NCBI GenBank assembly: GCA_026770585.1
Contig: MU646775.1
Coordinates: 213,633 to 257,333 of the forward strand
DNA: 43,701 nucleotides
Origin: Baffinella frigidus
Lineage: Eukaryota > Cryptophyceae > Cryptomonadales > Baffinellaceae
Direction: 5' to 3'
Below are positions 8,546-20,667 of the stretch, in pieces. The position numbers and the translations under genes were made by a program. Position 1 is the stretch's first letter. Each line of letters opens with the position of its first letter. Below the pieces are notes generated by a model, which worked only from the letters and a program-made list of their open reading frames with translations, did not search any database and had not been told where the DNA came from.

Positions 8546-11500
8546 TATTCACTAACCGGATTAGTCGACAGCTGTGCCGGGTCAGTCAACTTTCGTGGGA
8601 CTCGGGAACCTGATAGTTTCCGATCGGCTAACGAAGGGATAAGTTTTGTAGAGTGGTATGCAGAGAAGTTGGCCGCAGTTAGGGGTTCGGGAATAGGGTG
8701 TAGGGTTCAGGGTGCTGGGTACAGGTTTCAGGCGGGTTTTTTCAAAAAAAAAACGGGCGGGTTTTTTCTTTGAGCGTTCAAAAACTAGGGCTCAAAATGA
8801 GAAATCGGCTTAAGTCGACGGTTCATTACAGTAACCCGACGCAAGCTTTTGCTTCGTTTACGTTTCTTTCGCCGTCACCAGTGCATTAACATCATCTTCC
8901 AGAAAGAGGTGGTTTAAATACAGATTGTAATGCACCCCAGGCGAACGCTCTCGGAGAGCGATTCGATGCTCGACCTAAGTTTCTTTCGCCGCCACTACTG
9001 CATGAAAATTCTCTCTCTCTCTCGCTCGCTCGCTTTCTCCCTCTCTCTCTAAAATCGTCTCTCCCTCCCTCCCTCCCTCCCTCCCTCCCTCCCTCCCTCC
9101 GCAGGCGAACGCGACGGAGGAGAGTGATTCGATGCCGCTGGACTCAGAGTGGTTCAAAGACGACGAGGACGAGTTCGCGATCTCGGACGTCGTCTTCAAG
9201 GTGCTCCACTCGAGGCTGGCCGTGACCTTTTCTCACATGTTGGTTTTACGCTCGCGTCCAGGATTTGTACGAGAGCTGGTCACGTCCCCCACGCTCAAAC
9301 CGTGGGTAACGTGACCAATTCCCGTACAAATCCTCTAAAATCGTTCAACGCAGCCACTTGTAGGTTGTATAAAGGGGCGAGGTTTCGCTGGACTCAGAGT
9401 GGTTCAAAGACGACGAGGACGATTTTGCGATCTCCGACGTTGTCTTCAAGGTGCGCTAGCGTTGATTCAGTTTATTTGGTCCCACCGATGTGGTGAGCCA
9501 GGGCTCTTTTCCGCTCCAAAGTTGATGGATTTGTACCGCAGGCCCAGCGTGTCAACTTGAGAAAAGTGCGTCAACCTGAGTGGACTCTTGAGTGGTTCAA
9601 AGACGACGAGGACGTTCTCGCGATCTCGGACGTTGTCTTCAAGGTGCTCTAGCTAGAGCCTCCGCTTGAGTCCTTGAGGTGTTGAATGCTCCCAACATAG
9701 GCGGATGCCTTGCCCTTCCGTGGAAAGGATCCGCAGTAGCTCTCTCTCAGTCTATGTAGCCTCACCGATCTGGTGAGCCCGGGCCCTTCTCCGCTCCAAA
9801 GTCGATGGAAGTTTACCGCAGACCCAGTGCGTCAACTTGAAATAAGTCGGTTAACCCGAGTCTTCAAGGTGCTGGCCCACGCAGGGCTCTTCGGTGGAGA
9901 AATCCAGGCTCGTGCTTGGAACCGATGGGTCGGTATTTAGCAACTTTTGGCAGAGAAGGGCACGGGTTTTCCAGAAAAACTTTCGGAAATTGACTTCTGA
10001 ATGACCCCCCGTAGAGCCCTGCGTGGGTGCTGGGTTCCGGGGTTCGGGGTTAGGCTCGATGGTGCTGGACTCTGAGTGGTCTTCAAGGTCTATTCTCAAG
10101 TTGACATGCTGGGTGTGCGGTACAAATCCGTCAACTTTGGAGCGGGGTCGAGCCCGGGCTCACCACATTGGTGAGACAAATCCTCACTTGTGACCTGGCG
10201 TGGTCCACTCGAGCATGCTAGAGGATCCTATTTATATGTGGGGTTGTAATTATTTGTACCAGGATAAGGTGTTCCAACCTCGCGCCTGGCCAATACATGG
10301 TTAGTTACGTGACCAATCAATGAAAATTACTACACAATTGCCCACTTTTAAAAGCACATAGGTTTTAAATAAGCCCCTCGGGCATTCTCGTGTGTGCCAC
10401 GCGTTAACTGAAACGCGCTCATGGGCAGGCAAAACGTGAGGCGCGGGCAAAGCTGACTGCGTCCCTGTCCAGCAACCCCCCCCCGCGCAAGGTACGCACG
10501 CCGGGCCCCTCAACGATAATTACTAGCTCCGCAGGAGAAGAGTTTAAAAGACGGGTTTTACAGTCGCGTCCAGGTTTGTACGGGGTCCGTGGAGCAACGT
10601 GACCAGGCCTCGTACAAAACCTCTGAAAGAGGTTTTACGCGGCCACTTGTAGATTTTATAAAAAGGCCACGGCCAACCTCGAGTGGTCGGTCGTGGGAGT
10701 CACGAAATTAATAAATGCTTAGAAACAAGAAAATGTATTCATGCGTGAATCGCGGGAGGAGAGAGCACTACGTGGGGGAAGATTTTGCAAGAGTCAACCC
10801 CCATACAAACCGTCAACTTTTGAGTAGAGGGCGCTTATCTGGCGTGTTTGGATCCTGAAGCGGGCAGTTTGTATGGTGATTAGCGTTCACAAAACAGTTT
10901 TTTTGGGGGGGTTGACTTGAACAAAACTATTCCCGCAGGAGGAAAGTGGGTGGGGGGAGACACGCCAAAAGCAAGGAATCGGAGCCATTCCTGGGCGCAT
11001 CAATGTTTCATTCGTACCAGGAAACGCTCTTAAAATGAGGGAGTCTCAACCTTAATTTCTCATTTGTAATCTGGCGTGGTTTCTACAGGAGGAGAGTGGG
11101 GGAGGGGGAGAGTGACCACTCGCCCTGGAAGGTGACTCAAATAGTGCCCTGGAACATTTTCGATTTACCTTGCAGAGACCCTAAATCTGGAGTCTCTGCG
11201 ACTTAAGTTGACACATTTCGTACCAAAATCTACTTTTGGGATTTATGTTCCAGAGCATAATTTGAGCCACCTCCCAGGGCTAGTGGGAGGGCTTTGGTCA
11301 AGAGGGGGGAAGCCGCTGCGCGAAAACCCAAATTTCAAATTAACAGATAAATGAATACAAGAAAATTGAATAAATTCGTGACTCCGCAGGAGGAGAGTGA
11401 ACGGGAGGATAGTGAGGGCTTTGGACGGGAGGGGGGGGCGGGGCTCGAAAAACCAGGTTCCCTCCCCCTTCAGGATATTCATTCACCGTACATCAACGGT

Positions 11501-12462
11501 TTCTGTCAAACCAAAATAGCTTCTTTCGTAAAGCGATTGTTGCCGTGCTGGTTTTGCGCAGCGATTGTTACTGTGCTGGTACGGCCAGGTTCCTTTTCTT
11601 CACTTTATATCTTCATCGCAGGACGTGCAATGAGTGATCCATACCCGGGTCCCATGCCATCACCCTCTCTGCATCAGCCGCTTTACAAAAAAACGTGCCT
11701 CTATGTATCAGTCGCGTTACAGTCAACCGCCCCCTCTCTGCATCAGTGGCTTTACAAAGAGCACGACCCCCTCTGCATGAGCTACTTTACAATACACCCC
11801 TCTCTCTCGCTCTCTCGCAGATGGAAAGGAGGCAGCAGCGGCAGAGCAGGATGCCGAGTGGCTTCGAACAATACAGCCACCTCTTCCTCTGCATCACTTG
11901 CAATTGTTTTACAGTAAACCAGCCTCTCTCAGCATCAGCTGCTTTACAATAAACCTATGTATCTTGACTTTACAATAACCCCATCTCTATGTTGCTTTAC
12001 AATGAGCCCATCTCGCTCTTGCTTCACAAGAAGCCCATCTCTCTCGTGTGTTATTGTACTTTTTGGGTCAGCGCGGATTTTCTCGAGGTCGGGTCGGGGT
12101 GTCGGGAAATGAAAATCTCGATAATTGGTGCGTCCATCTAAAGTTTTATGCTATCTTATGCATTGATATGATGACAAAATGCACCCCCTACCCATAATGT
12201 CACAAATACTTGAGTCATTTTTTCGATTTTTTCGATTTTTCCCCACTCCCCGACCCCGATCCAAAATCCGCGCTGACCCGAAAAGTACAATACCATAACC
12301 CCATCTCTCTCTGCGCAGATGCGAAGGAGGCAGCCGCGGCCGCGGCAGCAGCAGAGCAGGAGGCCGACTGGCTTCGAACAACGACGGGGCCGCATCACTT
12401 GCTTTCCAATACACCCGCCCCTATCCGCATCAGTTACTTTACAATAAACTCATCTCTCTGTC

Positions 12463-12493
<31 letters not shown>

Positions 12494-15400
12494 GTCTCCC
12501 TCTCTCTCTCTCTCTCTCTCCAACCCTAAACCCTAAATTATAAGCAGATGCAAAGGAGGCAGCAGCGGCAGCGGCAGCAGCAGAGCAGGAGGCCGACTGG
12601 CTGCGAACGAAGACGGGCCCGCACACGGAGTGGGAGGCCGCACTTTTTGACGGTTTAAACCCCAACTCTAAACCCTAAACCTCAAACCCGGCAGTTACAC
12701 TAAAACCGCAACCCGAAACCCGAAATCCGAAACCATAAATCCAACGTTGCGGGCGCTCAATCCTAAACGCTACACCCTAAATCCTAAGCCCTAAACGCTG
12801 AACTCAACGCACCAAGACTGGCCTGCATCAGGAGTGGCAAGACGCGTTCTTTGAAGGTTGTGCCGCGTGTTACTGATACCGACACCCTAAACCCCAAGCC
12901 TCAACCCGAAACCCGAAACCCGAAACTCTATACCCGAAATTCTGAAAACAAACTCTGCACCCAAAACGCCAAACTCTCTTGAAAGGTCGACATAGGCGGG
13001 CACGCTTCGTAAACCCTAAACCCTAAACCCTAATCCCTAATCCCTTGATTGTCAACCCCCTAAAACTCTGAACCCTAAACAAAAGTCTGAACCCTAAACA
13101 TCCAGGGGTGAGTGAATATGGAAGGAAGCGTCCGGGGGGACGAGGCGGGGGAGGACGCCCTCGAGGATGGGCTTGAAAATATACTCATCCTAAACTCTCT
13201 AACGTCAAACTGAACCCTCAAATGTTCAAACTTATCCCTCGTATGCCAAACCCCCATGCAGAGGTGAATATGGAAGGAAGCGCGCGCGGGAATAAGCAGA
13301 GGACGCGCTGAAAAAGGATGAGCCTTCACAGTAGTATCCCTAAGCGTTTACGCAGACACTCTATACCCTAAACAGTAGTATATACCCTGAACAGTTTAGT
13401 ATATACCCTAAACTATACCCTAAACAGTAGTGAACAGTAGTATCCCTAGGCGTTTACACAGACACTCTATACCCTAAAACCTGAACCCACAACCCAAACT
13501 CCCTAAACTCTCTGCCCTGAACCCTGAACCCTCACCGTTAAACCCTCTCAAACACCCCCCCCTCACCATACAGGGGTGAATATAGAAGGAAGCGCGCTGG
13601 GGGACGAGGCGGGGGAGGACTCGCTAGAAGACGAGCTTCAAAAAATACTGCTGGCCTAACGCTGGTCCATATACGTTCCATATTCCTTCTACATACGTTA
13701 TAGAGGAGATCATCATAATGTTTCCTATCAATTCCTCATATTGTTTCCTATCAATTCCTCATAATGTTTCCTATCAGTTCCTCATAATGTGTCCTATCAG
13801 TTCCTCATAACGTTTCCTATCAATTCCTCATAATGTTTCCTATCAATTCCTCTAAATATCCTCTGCCAATCCAGGGGTGGATATGGAAGGAAGCGCGCGC
13901 GGCCATGAGGCAGACGAGGACGCCCTCGAGGTTGAGCTCGAAAAAATGCTGGAGGGGTTGGCGCGGAGGGTGCAGGCTGGGCCGATCTACCCTAAGAGCG
14001 GCCCTGCGGTACTTCCCCCTACCCAACCCCTGAACCCTAAACTCTGAACCAGGAACCATGGACCAGCAACTATGAACCCTGCCCCCTGCCCCCTGAACCC
14101 TGAACCCTGACTTCTACCCTCTGAACAACACACCCAGATCTGGGTGTGTTGTGTGTGTGGGGGTATTCCCTCCAAATGCTGGAGGGGTTGGCGCGGAGGG
14201 TACAGGCTGGGCCGATCTACCCTAAGAGCGGTCCTGCGGTATTTCCCCCTACCTACACCCTGATCCCTGAACCATGATCCAGGAACCATGGACCATGCCC
14301 CTTGAACCATGAACCAGGAACCATCGACTATGCCCCCTGAATCATGATCCCTGCACCATGCACCATGAACCATGAACCATGAACCGTGCACTCCACACCC
14401 CTCAACAATGCACCCTACCAAAACAGAAATGCCATGGCCAGTTTTACCATCAAACCAAATTTGACCAGCAGCCTTGGGTCTGTCGCGGCTCATGAGGCCT
14501 CACCCTGAACCCTAAATCTCAACCCTTAACCCAAACTCTAAACCTCAACCCTAAACAAAAACCATTAACACACAAAAATAAAAAATGCAATAAAACAACG
14601 AACCCTAAACCCTAAATTTTGGGTAGGGGAAGGGCTGGGATAAGGGCGACTACGAGCTACATCCAGACCAGGCGGACGTGATGCTAAACCCGAACCCTGA
14701 ACCTCACCTCTCAACCCTCAACCCAAAAACCCCAACCCCAACCCCTGAATTGCGGGTAGGGGAAAGGCCACGGCACCCTTTCTTTTGTCGCGGCGCGTGC
14801 GTATTGACCCCTGCACACAGGAAGGGGGGGGGGGGGTATTGTAACGCAGCTGATGCAGGGAGCGAAGGGACATCTATGAAACGTATATGGGACGTATGTG
14901 GAACGTATGGGACCAGCGCTAGACACCCGACACCCGACACCCGACACCCGACACCCGACACCCGACACCCGACACCCTACACCCTACACCCTACACCCTA
15001 CACCCGACACCCTACACCCGACACCCTACTGAACGCTAAATGTTTCGTAGGGGAAAGGGTGGGATAAAGACGACCACGATCTACATCCAGACCAGGCAGA
15101 CGTGATGCGGACCTACGGATTCCACCCCGCTCAGGTTACGAGACACCGACACAAACTCATCTCATACGGAAACATTGTTAATTCAATTCATCTTTTTGCT
15201 ATCTTATCGGTGGGAGTTTTGCTGTGGTAAAGCTATGTCAGGAGCTAAGATAGCACATTCCACCCTTAAGATAGCACAATAAAGACGACTACGAGCTACA
15301 TCCAGACCATTCCAACGTGATGCGTACCTACGGATTCCACCCTGCTCAGGTTACGAGACACACCGGTGTATGGTTCAGAGCGGTGGGCATAATTTGGCCC

Positions 15401-18400
15401 CGAAAAAAATGTAATTATGGTAAAGGTGACGTTTTTGGTACCAGAACCGTCAATTTTCCACCAGATTTTCATTATTTCGGCTGGGATACGGACGACTACG
15501 AGAGCTACATCCAGACCAGACCGACGTGATACGTACCTACGGATTCCACCCCGCTCAGGTGCTAGCTCTGTCTCAGTCTACTTGGTCTCACCAGTTTTGT
15601 GAACCCGGTCTCGTTTTTGCTGCAAAGTTGACGGGTTTGTACCGCGGACCCAGAATGTCAACTTGAGAATAGTCGGTCAACCCGAGAGAGGCAGCGCTGC
15701 ATCCAGACCAGGCCGACGTGATGCGTACCTACGGATTCTACCCCGCACAGGTCGAAAGACCCACTCGAGGCTGGTCTTGGTTCAAATGCCGGGGTGTAAT
15801 CCGGGGACAAGTTTGATTTAAAATAAAATTATTCCCTTTTGTTCATAGGAGTTGGACTAAGGTTAATTAGGGCCCTAAGTGAATTTAATAAGGGCCAGAA
15901 TCCTGATAGTCCATTTTCTTTTAAATTAAACATATTATGATGAAGTTCACAGTCGCATCCTGGTTTGTGCGGGGCTGGTCACGTAACGTATGGATAATTC
16001 GTGCGCCACGTGACCAATTCCCGAACAAAACCTGTAAAAGAGGTTTTATCTTGCCACTACTAGATTTTATGGAAATGCCACAGTCATCTTTGACTGGACG
16101 GGTTCAATATCGTCTCGTAGTAAGAGCGTTTTTCTGATGCCCTCGAAAATATTCCCAAATGGCAAGATTTGACCGTTCTGGTCCAAGAAAAGTTGACTTT
16201 CACCATTGTTGACATTTGGAGCGACTGGATCAGGTACGGTCGTTCCTCGACATGGCAAAATACCTCGACAAATTCGTCATGGAACAGGTTTAACCCTTAA
16301 ACCCTAAACCCTAAACCCTAAACCCTAAACCCTAAACCCTGAAACCTAAACCCTAAACCCTAAACCCTAAACTCTAAACCCTAAACCCTAAACCCTCAAC
16401 CCTACACCCTAATCCCTACACCCTAAACCCTAAACCGTAATCCCTAATCCGTAAACGCGAAACGCGAAACCCTCAATCCTACACCCTGGACCCTGAACCC
16501 GAAACCCTAAACCCTGCAGGCGGAGGAGGAACTCAACGACCCCTCGAAGAACCCCGACCAGCTCCCGTAGTTGACTAATCCAAAACCATTTGGCAAGAAG
16601 CAGTCGACTAATCCAGGAACATTTGTACCATTGAAAATGACACGACTGCACGAGGACGAGTGCCAATCAGTCAACTGCTTTTTTTAGTCACTTGTTTTTT
16701 AGTCAACTACTTCTTTTAGTCAACTTCTTTTTTTTGCAGGCGGAGGAGGAACTCAACGACCCTTCGAAGAACCCGGATCAGCTCCCGCAGCACTACAAGC
16801 TCTTCCAGGATGTGCGGAGCCCCTGCCCTACTCCCACAATCCACACAGCGGGCCACGAAGGAAGTTTCGGTGGCTGAGCCATCGAGAATTGGTTAGGATA
16901 TCCGTAGGAACAACCCTATGTGCCTACGGGTTGCCTTCGGTAGGGTCTTGTGGATTATCTACTTGTGGGTTGTTCGCGAGATCCCTCGAAGAACCCGGAT
17001 CAGTTCCCGCACCACTCGAGGCTAGAAATGTGACTATTTTAAAACAGGAATTCTTTTACAAGTGAAAAAAAAAAGGTTTGTAGTAATTTTCACACAAATA
17101 GGGGCGTTTGGTCACGTATCTGACATAAATCTGTCAGATACGTGACCAAGCCTGCCCGTGACTGGTACTAAATTTAACAACCCCACATTTAGAATACTCC
17201 CTCTTCCAGCCTCGAGTGGCAGCACTACACGCTCTTCCAGGAGTTGCCAATCCCCTTGAGGGTTTAGGCTTTGGGTTTGGGTGTTTGAGTTCGCCTACTC
17301 CTACCACACGGTGGGCTTCGAGGGTTTCGTTGGGCCTGGATTCCAGGGGGGTGCGTGACCAAATCGCGCCAGAAAATCTCTAACTAAAGTTCATTGCATC
17401 AAGGCAACTTGACTTTTGATGAAAGGTTCGTAGTCCACCGTGTGGCGTAGCTGCGAAAGAGAGTGGGGCAGGAGCGCCGCACCACCTGACAGAGCTGGTA
17501 GCGCTGGAATGTCATTTCACAGCTACGCCACACGGTGGACTACGAACCTTTCAACAAAAGTCAAATTGACTTGATGCAATTAACTTGAAAAACATTCTGG
17601 TGCAATGTCCCGTCACCTAACAGAATCTATTTTGCAACGCGTCCATCTAAAGGATTTGCGGTACAGATCCCAGTGTTTTAAACCCTAAAAGTACGAATGG
17701 GCTCCAATACCAAGCCAAATCTGAGATTTAATCTGTTAGGCGACGGCACTTACTGCCACACCAGAGTCTTTGAAGGGGTCGCCAAAAGTCAATTCCCCTT
17801 CAAGGCAGTGGTTTCAAAAGTCAACAACCATGTCCTGACACGGTTTAAAACAATCGACCCCCTCCTGCACTCTAGCGTGGTGGGGCCACGCCGCGGAGCT
17901 TTTCACCACATCGCATGGATGCAAGCATGCATCCACGCAACATTTTATGTCAGACATGGGAGAACAAGTCAGTTCACACGGGATTTGTACCAGCTTCTCT
18001 AATTTTTGGTTTTTCTCTTGGGGAGAGTGTCCACTCATGAACTTTCAGAATCGTCATTTTTGACGATATCTCTTGTAAGGCCCAAGCATGTTGCGTGGAT
18101 GGATGCACGCGCGACGGAAGTCGCCAATTTTTGACATTTTGTTTCGAACAGGCGAGTAAGGCGATCGACGCTGCGTTTGAAGACAAGGGCGATGCACTCA
18201 AGGTCCACTGGGCCCTACACCTAGCTCTGTCCCAGTTTAATTTGGGCCTGTAGATATTTCGCTCCCCCCCCCCGAAATTTCAAAGGTAAATTTCAGGGGG
18301 GGAGTTGGTCAAAATTTACCTGTGAAATTTCGGGGGGGGGCGAAATATCTACGAGACCAAATTGAACTGGGACAGAGCTAGTGCACCCTAAATCCTTCCC

Positions 18401-18559
18401 GGAGTTTGGTGCAAATTCTCTCAAGGTGCGCAGAATGACTCATTTTGATGTGGATGTGTCACTCAGCGGACGTTTTTCAAACCCCAAACCTCCCTCTGTG
18501 CCATGCATGTTGGGACTTTTCAATCAACAACTTGACCCAGCCTCACGCCCTTGACAAAA

Positions 18560-18599
<40 letters not shown>

Positions 18600-20633
18600 A
18601 CCCCAAACTTTAAACTCTAAACCCTGAAATCGCTGCAGAAATTCATGCGGGACCGGGGGTTCGACGATCAAGCAGCAACGGTACGCACTCGTGCTTCTTT
18701 TTCTTCTTCTTCTTTTTCTTTTCTTTTTCTTTTCTTGTTCTTCTTCCTTGTTTTTTTCGTTTCTTGTTCTTCTTCTTGTTCTTCTTCTTTGTTTTCTTCT
18801 TGTTCTTGTTTTTCTTCTTCTTGTTCTTCTTCTTTGTTTTCTTCTTCTTCTTCTTCTTCTTCTTCTTTGTCCGCCTCGAGTGGTTGAGGGTTGACTGTTT
18901 AGAGTTTAACGTTTAAGATTTGGGGTTTGCGATTTGAGCAGCACCGCAACCCACTCCGTGCGGTAGAAATTTGTGCAGAACGTGCACCGGTAACCACTCG
19001 TGAACGCTAGAGGGGCCTATTTGAAACCAGGGTGCTTTAAAAAGTGGGCATTTGTGTAGTAATTTTCGTTGATTGGTCACGTTACTAGCCATATATTGGC
19101 CAGTCACGAAGTTGGAATACCTTATCCTGGTACAAATATCTACAACCCTACATATAAATAGGCCCCTCTAGCATTCTCGAGTGGGTAAGCACTCCACTGC
19201 GTGCCGAAAGTTTTTGCTGAAGTCAAGTTTCATGGGAATGTGTCAACTGCAGACGAAAATGGTGAGCAGCGCCGCAGCCCACTCCGTGTGGTGTAAATTT
19301 GTGAAGTACTTGTTTGTCTACCGGACTACCGGGAAAGTGGAGATGTGTGTTTTGTGAAGACCGCCTTCTTCGTGCGTTAGAGATTTGTGAAACATGTGTG
19401 TCCACCGGAAAAGTAGTGGGGATTGTCTTGTGAAGAAAACATAAGTCTATCGAGAATAGTTTAGTACCAGCATCTTCAACGTTTGCCCTTGATTCATTCT
19501 GTTCGCGTGGCCAACCGATGCAACGCCTTAGCAGTGACCCTTTCGAAATAACCCTGGGGCCTCATTACCTACACAGGATTGGCAAACGATTAAGTCAACC
19601 CCCATTCAAATGCACTCGGATTCCGAGTGCATTTGTGGGAGATTGACTTAAGATTTGCCTCCCCAAGTTGACTCCAGAATGGCCTGCGCAGGATTGGCAA
19701 TCGAACAGTGCTCTACTGTAGCAGTCGCCCTATTCGAAATAACCTCGAGGGGTTCGTAACATGCGCAGGATTGGCAAGCGAACAAGGGCGAGGGACCGCC
19801 GGTTTTTTTCTGAAAGAGATCACTCATGTAGCAGTCAACCTACACTTACTTATCCAGAGGGGCCTCGTAACCTGACAGGATTGGCAATCGAACAAGGGCG
19901 AGATCGCTCAGCACTCCTGAGGGATTCTCCTGAAACTGACATCACTCATGTAGCAGTCAACCTATCCTGAATAACCTCGGGGGGCTCGTAACCTGGCAGG
20001 ATTGGCAATCGAACAAGGGCGAGGGGCCGCCGGCCTCGAAGAAGAAGAACAAGGCCGGACCGTGCGGTACACCCTAAACCCCGAAACCCTGAACCTTCAA
20101 CCCTAAACCATGCACCCTAAATATCAAATCTTAAACCGAAACCATAATCCATAATCCGTACTTCATCAAAAGAAGAGCAAAGCCGCGCCGTGCGGTACAC
20201 CCCTGAAACCCGAAACCATAAACCTTCAACCCTAAACCTTCAACCTGAATCCATAACCCATAAACCCTAAAAACAAGGCAGGGCCAGGGGGCAAACCCTG
20301 AACCCGAAACCCTAAACCCTGAACCCTGACCCGTAAACATCAAACACGACACCCGAAACCATAATCCGTCAGAAGAAACGCAAGGCCGGGCCGGGCGGTA
20401 CACCCGAAACCCGAAACCCGAAACCATAAACCCGAGACCCCTAAACCCTTAACCCGAAACCCGAAACCCGAAACCCTGAAACCCACACCGGGAGCGAAGG
20501 CAGCGCGCAAGACAGACCCTGCCACGGAGGACCTCGAAACCCCAAACCCCAACCCCTAAACCATAATCCATAATCCATGATAGTTCATAATCCATAAACC
20601 CCAATAATCCATAATCCATAATCCAGAATCCAG

Positions 20634-20667
<34 letters not shown>

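Noticed and set aside
11695-11952. Coding exon in the CTCTCTGCATCAG / CTTTACAATA repeats
   Set aside because: Repeats of 'ctttacaataaacc' explain the open frame; only the exon-4 echo at 11819 is protein-like there.
13717-13855. CRISPR-like array
   Set aside because: Units of 23 bp are directly adjacent with no unique spacers, in a eukaryotic intron.
16290-16520. Chromosome end or true telomere
   Set aside because: Units are degenerate, interrupted by exons, present throughout 43 kb and in both orientations; they are interstitial intron repeats.
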